In this document: piece after piece, positions 50,738-63,396 of the stretch
How positions within the stretch are numbered: the stretch's first letter is position 1
Layout: each line of letters begins with the position of its first letter
Assembly: GCA_022393335.1 (NCBI GenBank)
Contig: JAJEKB010000412.1
Coordinates: 108,739 to 172,738 of the forward strand
From: Macrotrachela quadricornifera
Taxonomy: Eukaryota; Rotifera; Eurotatoria; Philodinida; Philodinidae
Direction: 5' to 3'
Length of the DNA stretch: 64,000 nt
Notes under the pieces: generated by a model
Told to the model about the DNA's origin: nothing
Databases searched by the model: none
What the model saw: only the letters and a program-made list of their open reading frames with translations
Position numbers and translations under genes: made by a program

Positions 50738-52215
50738 ATAATAATAAAATAAAAAATAAAAACAGAAAACAGAAAACATTGTAGTATTCCAATTGAAAAA
50801 CTTTTTCTTTGTTTTTCTTTTATAATGGACAATCATCTGTATTGTACTATATTTTTTTTTTGCAACATAAGAATAAAACAAAGAGGAAATAAATTGATCT
50901 TCACATATTAGTGTGAATATTTCGTTAAAATATTTAAATGATTTATATAGAAAAAAAAAGTTTTTATAATTTTATTTCATATTGTTCAAATAGTTGGTAT
51001 ATTAAAATTGCACAACAAATAGTCAATTTTAAAGACTATTTAATAGTTTTAATAAATCCATATCGATTTTCTTTATTTTACAGTATTTTATTTTTTAGTT
51101 TTTTCTTGACATTATTACCTTTGAACAAAGTTTACTTAGGTTGTATTTGTAATGTACATATATTAAAATAAAGAACAATCACGGGTCAATATCTTGAGCT
51201 TTTTATTCGAGTAGAAATAAAGAAATGAAGTGATATATGAGCCAACTTTTTACATCTATGTATGGACTAAAAGAAAGAGAAAATGAAAATGAACCTTTCT
51301 TTTTTTTACAAAGAGCTTTATTTAAATGAATTGACCTACTCAGTTATATTATATAGTTCTCTGACATATATTGTCGAAGAACGCGTTAATCCATCAAGGA
51401 CAAGGTTATTCTAGGAAAAAAAAATAAATTTTTCAAAATAGTGGAATAATGTACTTATTCGTGAATGTAAAGAATAAATTGCCTAAGGAGATATCAATGT
51501 ATGACAATCTCGAAAATATAGCTGCAAATAGAAAGTCCGACGATGCATTCAGTGCATTCGTATTTGGATACCGCCATGCATGTTGTATTTTCACAAGGAA
51601 TTAGTTCTTGTTTATATTGTTTACTATCAGAATCATTTCATTAGGCTCTTCAATAGCTCTATTTTCAATGCAAGAAATAAAAATTTTCGTGACGATTCAT
51701 AATAGAACACTCATAGAGATGATATTAACATTTGTAGATAATCTCTATAGAAACTAGTGAATATCAAAGAAAAAAAATTAAATCTTTAATAAACTTGAAA
51801 ATTAGAATTTCAATAATATATTTCAAGCTAACAGTCTATCACATATATTAAAATATGGCTTCGATCTCCTTAGAATTTTAATAATTTAATCATTTATAAT
51901 TGTATTTCGATAATCAAAAAATCTCTTTTAGTGCATATGCAAATAAATCAATGTATACATTTATAACTACTCTATTTCCAGTCATATTGTTATCGACTTG
52001 CACTATTCATACTTATTTTACTAGCATATTTATAAATGTTAGTATGATTTGTAATGTTATTACACCACAACAAATAAATTATGTGAAACTGTTAATATCA
52101 TAGTCATGCGTAGTTTTAAGATAAGATAATCACCTTGTCATATAATTATCTTTGGTTTTAAACATTTCTATATATTCAACAAGTTGAGTTTTCTTTTTAC
52201 AAAGAATTTATTAAA
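50738..52215. other. Intergenic, no gene seen
   Basis: 1.5 kb between PACRG and the small secreted-protein gene. Open frames here (e.g. 50938-51171, 51900-52103) are rich in I, F, Y and N and read like translated AT-rich noncoding DNA. Confidence 0.5.
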
Positions 52216-52756
52216 ATGAAACTCATTCTATTTCTATTATTAACATTAAATATTTTAATTGTATCAATTAAAACTTGTAAGTTATTTAAAAAATTAATTT
52301 TACATTTTATAATTTAATTAATATAAATTAGATTCACTTAATAATGATACATCATTACGTGTTATTCCAAATTGGTTAGGTACATTTAATACACAAACAG
52401 AATGTGATACGCAACAATGTTGTTGTATTTATGGATTAATAACTTTATCAAAAATGAAACCAAATTATTTACGAATTGTAACACAAGTTGACGGTCGTAA
52501 TTGTCCAGTAGATCACAGATTTATTCATACAATTTCAATGCCAACTGGTTTTCAAACTGAAATTCCTTTTATGGATGGCCTTGTTGATATTACATTGAGT
52601 GCTGATAGTCATGTTATTACATTATATAATAAAAATGCTCCAATGTGTAGTGGAAGTGCAATGAGAAATAATGCAAAATCAATAATATTAACTGATTATA
52701 TGAGAATAATATTAATAATTTTAGTTCTTATCAGTGGAAAAAATATTTTTTATTAA
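52216..52756 (+). CDS. Unrecognised small secreted or anchored protein
   Basis: Exons 52216-52276 and 52332-52756 give 161 aa. MKLILFLLLTLNILIVSIKT is a strong signal peptide. The mature part has a cysteine cluster (ECDTQQCCCIYG) and two more cysteines further on (GRNCPVDHR, APMCSGSA). It ends in a hydrophobic segment (MRIILIILVLISG) followed by a short KNIFY tail, which could be a membrane anchor or GPI-attachment signal. A polypyrimidine tract and AG (TTTTCTTTTTACAAAG) end 11 bases before the ATG. It stands alone, with more than 1.4 kb free on either side. No family recognised. Confidence 0.7.
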
Positions 52757-54944
52757 AAAATGTAAATATAGTTAGTTAATATACATTTAAATGTCTCTTT
52801 AGAAAAATTGAATTAGATACATAAATCTAATGAATCATAAATCAGATGATTTTTGTATTTGATATATCGTTTTTTTGTCATAGTTTTTGATAATTTTCGG
52901 CATCTATATCTTAAACAAACAGTATGTTATTCTCCAATTATACTATTTGTGGCCATGCATTTCGAATTTATCTTTGGACCTTCATCTATAAATATAATTT
53001 TTTCTGTTTGAAAAAACTTGCAAAGCAGCAGTACCTACAAACGCTTCTTTTTTAAAATAATCTTTATTATGACCATATAAAACAAACATTTTTATAAATA
53101 GATCCACATTTCTTGAGAGTTCTTACAAAGTATTAAACTTTTCATCTGATTTCTTTGCTATTTTCTCAAAGTACACTAAAACCTATGCCATATAATAATT
53201 GCTGGATACTGAAAAAACCATGAATTGATCAACCGCAAGATCAAAAATACGTAAAATTCAATTTTTACTAAGTTATAATGAATGCAAAAATTGCTGTCAT
53301 GTTATAAGAGAAGTAAAATATTTCTGTGAATATTGTGATATCTTGGATTTAATTGTTTCTCATTTGAAATTTACACATTCGTAAAATCTTCTTCTCGATC
53401 TGCAGAATTAGAGTTCGATATACAGAAATAGTTCACTTAATATAAATGAGCACAAAATTTCAAATCTTGCAGTGCCTGTTCTAATTGTCTAAACGAATGG
53501 TAATCTTGAAATTTTATTTTTGAACTTTTAATAGCAAAGCTTATAAGAACATAGTTTTACGTTTAACAAAATAAAATACGTTTTCCTTCTTTTAAGAATG
53601 TATAGAAAATTATTTAATAAATTCAATGAAATACTAATAAAGAATGTTCCCAATTATCGAATCGCTTTTTGACTAAGTATATGCTCAAACGATATGATTT
53701 TAATGAGCTAATAGACAATCTATAGAAGTTTAATTTTTTAGATCTTCAGAGCATAAATATACAATTATTACTAATACTAGTTTTATTATCCTTTAGTAAA
53801 CATATACTCAATATGTTTACTAAACAAGCTTTAGTCCGCCTGAAATCTATGTGACTAGTAAGATACTCAGTACTGATAAAGATTGTAAAATTTGGAGATA
53901 AATCAATATTTGATAGATTATTAAAGAACAACATATGATCTTGCTCAAACATGCATGTATATATTCATTTAATATTTTCTCATGTCATCTTCTTTAGTGA
54001 AAACTGCTGATAATCGACAATTTTAAGAAATATCATCGATAATTACCGATTTGAATCCAAACATGCCAGTTAATCACAGTTGAAATCTAAACCAACGCCT
54101 TTGTTTCGTAATTTTCGAAAAACTAGATTATTTTGTTTTTATTTAGACTTCATCGCATAGCTCATTCTAATCTAAATATAAATTTGACGTATCGTACTTA
54201 TTGAATGAGAAAAGAGATAGATGGCTAGTGATAAAGAATGAGCATTTGGCAATATGATTTCAAACGGTTAACTGTAATTAGTCAACAGTTTTTAGTTGAT
54301 CGAAACGGCACGTTTTTAATCTGTATTCATTAATTTCATTGTTAGCATACGTGTAAAAATATCAGCTCATCTGTCAATATTTTAGTTAATAAGAATCAGA
54401 AAAATGAATTCATATATTATTTCTCATTTGATTTGTTTTCATCCATTCTCCAGAAACCTTACAAGCTCATGCTAATCAAAAAACTAATTATGTTAAAAAT
54501 ATCAGATGAATGAATAGTCACATGTTAATATTTAATAATCTATCGGTAATCAGTACTGAATATCTTACTATTCATAAAGATTGAAGCAAAATCAAAATAT
54601 GTTCAGTCAACATATTGAATATATTCGTGCAATAGTATAGCAAAACTTGTAATAGTAATAATCGTATATTTGTATTAAGGAAACTAGAATATTTAATAAC
54701 TCTTTTACTGTTTTGATGCTCAATTATTTTTAAATGGCAAGTGCTCATTTAGAAAAGAATGTCTTAAGAAATTCTCTATATTTCAATATCAGAATTACAC
54801 TTTCCAATTAAATATAGTATCTATTACATATATTCTGTTACTATAATTGTTGTTTATAATTTATTTTAAATATTTACTGATCAAAAAAAGAAAATTTCTA
54901 TACAAATAACAATTAAATAAAGAAAAAAAAAGAGAAATTTTAAA
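52757..54944. other. Intergenic with a foldback element
   Basis: 2.2 kb between convergent genes. Most of its right half is the inverted-repeat structure at 53754-54670. No coding exon was seen. Confidence 0.5.
53754..54670. repeat. Inverted-repeat pair with ~570-base loop
   Basis: Arms at about 53754-53942 and 54512-54670. Reading the right arm reversed, both contain AAATATAC(A/G)ATTATTACT, ATTCAATATGTT/ACTCAATATGTT, TAGTAAGATA(C/T)TCAGTACTGAT and GATAGATTATTAAA in the same order. The left arm has an extra ~30 bases after CAGTACTGAT. Likely a degraded nonautonomous transposon; no open frame lies in the loop. Confidence 0.7.
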
Positions 54945-57900
54945 TTAATGTGATTTATTCATATGCATAAATAGTTTTTTTTGCCAAAAATCATTATAAA
55001 TTGTAATTGCATCACATTGAATTGAAAAATGTCGAATTGGAATATTATTAAAACGTTTATTACCTGAATTATATCTAAAATAAATAAATTGTTTTTTTTA
55101 TCTAAATATTTATTTTACAAAAAACAAAAGAAAAATACTTGAACCATTTATCCACCATAATTTCACTAATAATATTAGGTCCAATACCATATAATTTTTC
55201 AATAATATCTGTATCAGATATATACGTATAAACAGCACGAAATTGAAGACGATGATCACGAAAAAGTATAATAAAATGTCGAGCATCACTTAATTCAATT
55301 TCCTAATAATAATAATATAATATTTATTTAGACAAGAAAAAAGATAAAGAAATAAAAGCTAATTTACTCGAGATACAATATCACGTTGACGTGAATTAGC
55401 AGGACCAGCAAGAATAATTTGTTTAATTGAATTAAGTATTGTTTGTTTATTTGATTTCGTTGGTAAATATGTTTGATTTTGAACAAAACGTATTCCTTAA
55501 AACAAGAATAGTTTATTAAAAATAATCTTTATTATTATCAAATCATACCTCCTGATGCTGATAGTGCTACAGATGAAAGTGAACCACTTAATGATGAGTC
55601 AATTGTTAAATCAAATGGTTCATCAATTGATTGTAAAGATTTTTTATTACTAATCATAGAAATATTTATTAAACTTCCACCAAATAATGCTGAAGGTCTT
55701 GTTGATTTTGTTATTGGTATTGTTGCTTTAGAATTTAATGATGTAACGGAATTATAATGTTCATTTATATGACATATACTTGCAGCTCGATTCATTTTTG
55801 AACGAGATGCAGTTGTTGATGCTGTTAATTTTGAAGATATATAATCATATCGTGATGTATTTCGTTTTGGTGTTTGCACTAAAAATTTTTATATTTAAAT
55901 AAGAAAAACAAAATTCTTTTTTTTTTTTTACTTATTTTTTTTCCACTTGCAGTACTATATAAATCAAATGTTGAACCACCAAAACTAATATTATCATCAA
56001 ATGAGTTTATTGATGCTTTACGTTTTAAACGATTTCGATTTTTAGCAGCAGTAAAGTAATAATCATTTGATGATGGCGGATCAGCTTCTAAACGTTTTTG
56101 TTCAATATGTGCTTGTAAAATTGTTTTACGACGATGATTATCTTCTTGTCGACGTTGATTAATATATTCTTCATAAAGATGATATTCATTTTGTTGTTCA
56201 AGTGCTGTTATTAAACGTTGATTTTTCTTTATTAATTGTTGTTCACGTCGTTGAATTTGTCGACGTATAAGTGCATCTCTTTTTGCTTGCATTCGTTCAT
56301 GATCTTGACACTAATATTTGAATTTAAAAGAAAAAGATTTATTTATTTTTTAATTGAAATTATAATATATAATTACTTACGGTTAATGTTCTACCAAACG
56401 GTATAAATGCTAGATTAGTACCATTTATTTGTATAATTTCATCGTCTATAAAATTATATAAAGAAAAATCTGTTGTACGTTCATCTTAATATTTAAAAAA
56501 AAATGATCCGTTTTAATAATTAGCTAGTAATAAATAGATTTCAGTTATTAAAAGATATACATCTTTATATCTCTCCTGTTCATGTGAACTACATGTAGAG
56601 TTCATTAGATTCAGATAGAAATCTAGAATTTATTTATACAAAAAAAGTACATCGAATGTTGGGAGCAGCTATCAAATTCGGATTAGAAAATTTCATTAAG
56701 ATTTTTAAGATTACGATTCGTGTCTAGATACAAGGAAGTATTAGTTAATCAGATGACAGTCTATAAATTCTTGAATCCGATGGGCTCTATAAATCACATA
56801 TTCATTTGATTTACACTATTCATCATAAGCTCCACAATGTATGAGACTCCGTACGGCCTTGATCATTTTCTATTAAATTTTTACCTGAGATACAACTAAA
56901 ACACTGATTGTAAACAGTCGATCTAAGGTCTATCGATTGAAATGAATTGGAGTTATGAATTTAAACGGTAGTTTTACCTCTGATTACATCCAAATCAACA
57001 TTCACAGTTTTTATGGAAAACAGTCGAAATGTTAAAAGATTTCTAGCGAAAAGTTGATTAGAATCAACAAACTGAACAAGACTTCTAGGAACTTTACTGT
57101 TTTCCATGAAAAATGTGAATATTGATTTAGTGATAATCAGAAGATGAAACCAGTGCCTGAACTATAACTCTAGTCTATTGCAATCGATAGAACTTGGAAT
57201 GATGCTTGCGATCACCGTTTTTTAAGTTGTAAATCGAAGCCGTGCGGAGTTTTGCGCACTTCGAAGTTTACAGCTAATAATGCGTATCTAAAATTAATTA
57301 ATGAAGACGAACAAAAACATATTGAATCTAAAAGCAATTATACGATCCACACAGAACATATTCATGTTTTTCGTTTATCTTAAATAGTTTTATTCAAAGT
57401 TTCAAATAAATGATTATATCAATAGAAATTTCTAGATATGTAATCATAATAACTATATATCGATTTCTATTATTATATTAATTTATATAAAATATAGTGT
57501 TAGTTGATTTCAAAATTTTGATAAGAACATCTCCTTATCTAAATATCATTGTGATTAAGACAAATGATATATCATTGAAAATATTAGTTTGAATAGTTAA
57601 AGTTCGTATCAATATAATTAGATAGACATTATTTTTGTTTATAGCAATATAAACAATTTTTTTTAAGCAAGGCCTAGACCTTCTGAAATACTATTAAGAA
57701 AATGAAATATATATATAATCAATACTCATATCAAATCAAAGGACACACTAATTGTATGAAGAAAAATGACTAAGAAATATGATTGTAAATATTTAAATAT
57801 TTTTGATAAAGATTTTAACAATCGTTTTTAATAAAAGATATACTTTACCATTTGATTTTATTTCCGATATAATTTGTTTTGGTTGTTCATCAATTGTATA

Positions 57901-59337
57901 TCCCGTTGAAAATCTTTTTAATTTATCTTTAATATCATTTAATTCTGCACTTAATTTATTTAATACTGGTGTTGACTGATATTGATTTTTATTATTATTT
58001 GATAAATATGTTGTTTCTTCTTTAGTTTTTATACGTTGATTTATAATAGAATTTGATGTTGATGATGATGATGATGATGATTTTATTTGCGTATCAAGTA
58101 TTTCAGTACCAAATTGTTTTTTCCATAATTCTCGTAAAATTTGTATAATTGCAAGCATTTCTTCTTTAGATAATGGTTTACTTAAATCAATAATAGCAGA
58201 ATTTTTTATTATTGATGAATCAATAATATCATCATTATTTGTTGTTTTTGTTCCATCACTTAAACCAGAATCACTCGGTGATTCTTCCATAAGACATGGT
58301 AATATTGATGAAGAATGATAAATATAAGGTGTAGATATTGAAGGTTCATTATGTGAAAGATAGACATTCTAAAAAAAATAACGAAAATTTCAAATTCAAG
58401 ATTTTCTTTTTTTCGAATATATACCTCAAGTGTTAAAATTGAAGATGATGATGAAGGAGGTGGAGGAAGAGGAGGAGAAGATGATGATTGTTCTCCTACT
58501 ACTGTTGAAGAAAACACTTGATCTGGTAAAGTAGAAGATGATGTCGATGATGATGATGAGAGATGACGACATAAACGTTGTTTTTTAGCATCAAGTAAAG
58601 CTCTAGAAAAAAAAATGTAATAAATATATCATTGACTATTGTTCAATATACATAAAACTGATATGAATTGAGATATTGATCTTTTCTTTTTTTTTTATGT
58701 ATGTCATGTCATATGTGTGTACTCAAAATCATATATTTCATCGATTTGAATATATATAGACTATTTAGCGTTTTTTTTTTATTTCATATTCTTTGCTGTC
58801 TTGTGTTCACTTTGTGTGTATGCATATTAATCGTCATGCAATGTCTGCATAATAACGAATTCTTTTATTAATCCTATAATTATTCTTTTTTTTATCCTAT
58901 TATTAATGTTATGACAGATTATCTATAGTATCAATCAGTCAATTGTCACAATCACTGTAAATTTATTTGAGTATAAATATATATATTGACATAGATCATT
59001 CAACCAAAAAATAAGTATTACATCATTTCAATTCAATTGAAGAATATTTTTACCTGATACGATGTAATTTTTCTTGTAGTTCATTATTATTAGTATTAAT
59101 AGATGATATCAATGAAGAATGATCAGTAATTGGAGTATGATTTAAACGTATTCTTGCTTGTGCTTGCCATGTTGTTAATGGTTTTTGAAAATTACATAAT
59201 GATGATGATGATGATGAATAAAATTCATTGGTTTTATTTTGATAAGTATTATGATTTTGAGCAATCCAATGTGATATATAACTTGTTGGTGTTGTTATAT
59301 CAGAATTTGAACTATTAACAATAGTCGTCATTCTCAT
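54945..59337 (-). CDS. CAMSAP: CAMSAP/Patronin-family microtubule minus-end protein, no CH domain found
   Basis: CAMSAPs bind and protect microtubule minus ends through the C-terminal CKK domain. Nine exons (minus order): 59337-59054, 58602-58425, 58368-57849, 56445-56381, 56310-55932, 55878-55549, 55495-55368, 55302-55139, 55074-54945; 725 aa. Near aa 85-107 is a CC1-like helix (LQEKLHRIRALLDAKKQRL). Ser-rich and poly-Pro parts follow, then a basic coiled coil (IRRQIQRREQQLIKKNQRL, about aa 360). The CKK domain fills the last ~145 aa: TILNSIKQIILAGPANSRQR, HFIILFRDHRLQFRAVYTY, EKLYGIGPNIISEIMVDKWF, FSIQCDAITIYNDFWQKK. Family members normally have an N-terminal CH domain; none precedes this start codon. 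Intron 3 (1.4 kb) carries a foldback element. Confidence 0.88.
56836..57262. repeat. Foldback element in CAMSAP intron 3
   Basis: About 425 bases forming an imperfect palindrome centred near 57058. Words paired across it include ACTCCG(T/C)ACGGC, CTATCGATTG, GAGTTAT, TCTGATTA, AAATCAA(C/T)ATTCACA and ATGGAAAACAGT. The ends ACTCCGTACGGCC and GCCGTGCGGAGT are more GC-rich than the surroundings. Confidence 0.75.
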
Positions 59338-62300
59338 CCGTATTGTTCAATTCGTTTTTTTTTTGTTCTTTTTTGGGATATTGATGAAATTTACTATCTT
59401 AAATATAATATGTGATATAAATTTGAATGTATAAGATTATGTTTGGCCCTGGTTTAACAATCGTGTGTCAACATGTCACTGACAAGTATGTAAGTAACGA
59501 AGAATATATATATATATATAATCAAGAAAGAAAAAAAAGAGAAAAAAAGTGACATATATATAGACAAAATATAGGATAGAAGCTATTTGAATAAGATTAG
59601 CCTTAGGTGAGAATTCACATATATACAGAGAGTATATTCAGCTCATAGTACGTTCAAACTAAACGATTGAACACTAATTCATATATATGTATATATATAT
59701 ATAAACGTGAAGAAATGATGCAATCGAAAATTTGATACTCATGTGAATAAAATAAAAATTGAAGAGAGACAGAGAGAGCGAGACAGACAGAGAACGAAAG
59801 TAGTCATTTTTACTTTTTATATTCGATTTATTTCTTTAATAGAAAAATTCATTTTTTGTTTAATGTTATATTAAAAAAGTTCCTATTATTACTATTTACT
59901 ATTCATCAATAAACTAAGTAGTATATATAAGATAGTAGTTCATGAAAAAGAGAAAAAAAAACGACTCATATCAGTCTAATTTAAATGATAAAAAGTATGT
60001 TAGTGTACATATATACAGTGACAGTCAAGGTAGATAGAACCGAAGACCTTGCTCTCTTTTCTCAATGATTCTCGATATGCATTTTGGTAAATGATGATAC
60101 TCTTTAGGCTTTTTTTTTTATCCTTTGACTATAGACATCAATGACACGAAGCTTTATCCTACAGTTATAACATTTATAGGATATTATAATAATAATGATA
60201 AAAAGTTTATTATTTGTCTTACTTATGATATTTTTATACTTGATTAATTTCAATTTTATAAATGATACATTTATTTGAAAATATTTTATCTTTTGATTAA
60301 GTGATAAAATAAGAAAAAAAAAAGTCAGACGTGAGACTGTCTCATCACTTCGATACGATCAATGTTCTTTGTATATAACTATGTTCTTCTTTTTCTGTTT
60401 GGGCTTCATGTATACATACATGTATGTATACATATATATATATATATATATCATCTATACATATGACCTTTTTTTTCTTTTCCGTTTTAAAAAGTAAAAT
60501 CGATGAAATGGCTTGAGCACGCAAACGAAAGTGTAGAAAAAAGGAGGAGTAAATATAAACGTAAGAAAATAACAACAAAAATTTAAATGTCAGTTATAGA
60601 AATAAATAAAAAGAAAATACTATTGATACTTTTTCTTTTTCTTTTTTATAGATCAATTTTTGACTTTAGTAATGTATACCTTTTGAAGTACAATAATTAT
60701 GGTGTTCAATCGAGTGTATCATTATTCTTTTAAACACAATAAGTGTCGCGATCGGACAGGTTGTCGGTTATTATTACTACACGTAGGAGTATACTTGTTA
60801 TAATAAGGTCTAATCAAGAAGATATATAATAGATGTATGATAATATGAGAATAATTTGTATATATGTGAGTCTTCGTTCATATGTTATAAATGCAAGTGT
60901 GAATATGAATAAGGAGATATATTGATAGGTACGATGCATCTTATGAGAATATGAACGGATGGTACAATTGAATGAACATGAAATAGAAGAAAAAGAAAAA
61001 AAAAAAGAATAATATGGTATAATAAATAGAACAGAGGTGTATAATAGTATCTATAGCGAACATAACCTTGTATCTTCGATTTAGGTTTCAAAATGTGGAA
61101 TCATATACATATGTGAATAAACGACATGTGTTAGAAGATAAAAGGATATAATTCAATAATAAAAATTCTCTTTAAATATAATTTAATTCATAAATATTTT
61201 TCAATATTTGAACTAATAGGAAATAAAACTATGTTAATAAATGTAAAAAGATATGTATATATGAACATAATGATCTCAATGAAATATTTTCATTGTAGTA
61301 AATAATAAAGTTAGTTAGATCAATTAGTTTATCATACAATCTTCAAGAAAAAACTGAATATCTCAAGGTAAATTAGCGTCTGGTTTAGACAAAATCAGTG
61401 TCAATAAGAATATTGTCTGCTGAAACAAGACGTATATTATTGATATCAAATGAAGACCATGGCCATCTTTCACATAGGAAGGTCGAAGAGTCGATCATGA
61501 ATAGTATTCGGAAAAAAAAAACGTTTCAGCTAAATTTCCAGATTAATTATTGCCAGAATATTGTTAAAATTTATACATATTATTTCAATCAATAATTGTA
61601 TGCAAATTATGTTTTTGTATGTTCATTCTAAAAATGAAATAAACTAATGAAAATGATGAACGAATTCATATTATTACAAATTATGTTTGATTATAGAAAA
61701 TAAACAAGATTAAATTCTTCATCAATTTTCCTAGCATTTCATTTCATATGAATATTTCTTAATAGAATAACAGTCTGATATCATTATTGATATTTTAATA
61801 AATAAAAATACATATGTAGTTTTTGATTGGATATATGCATTCTACTCATTAATTACTTTTCTCTTTTTAGGTTCGAAAATATTTTTATTCTTGTATAGAG
61901 ATATATTACAGACAGATGAAAAAGTAAAAAAAGAAAGCGAAAAAATATAAAGAAGGCTTGAGATAGTACAGAGAGACTGATGATGGGTGTCTTTTGTCTC
62001 GATATGTAGATCAGGCTGAGTACTGGTATAGATTATATGATGTAATATTTGTTTGTATAATTCGTTACATATATCTTTACCATGGACTTCTAATGCGTTG
62101 TCGTTGTTTGAATGAGCTTTTGTACTAGCTTGATTTGATAATGTCAATGTATTACATTGTATTATCTTGGGATTGCTACTGATTTTATGAATGTATTTCA
62201 TAGATATGTATGTGAATAGACTTAGAACTGCTCGTATAAATTTACTGTGAATAATGCATAATCGTTTTCAAGTCTTATCATTTGCTATGAACGAAACTGG

Positions 62301-63396
62301 AAATCTATATGTGACAATAGTTTTTGCCATTCGTTTATATATATATTTAACATGCTTTTATCATGTAGCTTAGATATTAATCTTAAAAGGAATTGTAGAA
62401 GACCAATTTGATCAACAATCGTTGATTCTATATGATTAAGATAACATCATTGTCGATGATTATATCCAAATATCTTGCTATATTAAGTGGTTTCATAGCT
62501 GTAACTTCCACTTTGACTAATACTGAATTCTTGTATTTCTTTTTTGAGTAAGGACCGATATGCATTAATTTTGTCTTTATTGATTCTAATTTCTTTCCTG
62601 ACTAATTTGATCTATGGAAATAAATATTATTTTGTAATTTGGATTATATGCTGCATAAAGAACTTTTCAAATGCTACAGTGATGATTGAGTGTAGTAATA
62701 TTAGTTCATAGGATTTCTTCAGAATACTACCAATGGAATAGATCAAATATAACTATTCACAAAATTTTTGTCTCATAATAAAAAAAATAAAAAATCAATA
62801 TCAATAAATACATGACTTATCACTTTTGAGTTAAAATTAACAAAAAAAAAACAAAGTATTTTTTTAAATATCTTTTATATCTGATCATTGATTATAAAAG
62901 AATGTAAATCTTATGATAATACACGACATCTGTATTAATAAACATTGTTTTTAGTTCATGAAAGGATAAGTTCTTTGAGCGAACCAATGGGAAAATCTAA
63001 AACAAAAAACAACAACAATAAAAGAAAGGAACGCAAAAGAGAAAAAAAAAAATCTTCAGCTTTTCGATCGTTCTTCAACTTGGATCTTATTCATTATTTT
63101 ACATCACTATTGTTCATATTTTCAAATAAATCTAAGTGCAAAATATAAATATTTTATATATTTAACATATTTCTATTCATTATTAAATAAAAAATAAAAA
63201 AAAACATTTATTTGATTATATATACTATTTATATTTTATTCTTTTTATGTAATAGAATAATCATTAATCGAAAACATGTGAAATGTCATGCGATATTTCA
63301 CGTGTTTATTTTTTCTCTTTTACTAAGATAATAAATTCATTTAAATTGATAATTTTTTTATAGATAAATGAATATTAAAAAATAAATTTTTAGATA
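59338..63396. other. Long intergenic region, no gene supported
   Basis: 4 kb between two divergent genes. It holds a TA run (60429-60452), a GA/CAGA-rich stretch (59761-59800) and many A/T homopolymers. A 119-codon minus frame at 61842-62201 exists but has different codon use and no splice continuation. I looked here for an upstream CH-domain exon of CAMSAP and found none. Confidence 0.5.
60429..60452. repeat. TA microsatellite
   Basis: TA dinucleotide run next to a GTATACATACATGTATGTATAC-like imperfect palindrome (60411-60431). Confidence 0.85.

Noticed and set aside
61842..62201. 119-codon minus-strand open frame
   Set aside because: Codon use differs from the real genes (more C-ending codons), no domain, no fitting splice sites, and the end is translated low-complexity (SLYIFSLSFFTFSS). 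Considered as a missing CAMSAP exon but nothing resembles a CH domain.
62945..63148. Lys/Asn/Arg-rich plus frame before the last gene
   Set aside because: Basic run comes from A-rich DNA and the end is hydrophobic AT-rich translation; it does not splice in phase to the exon at 63394 in an evident way.
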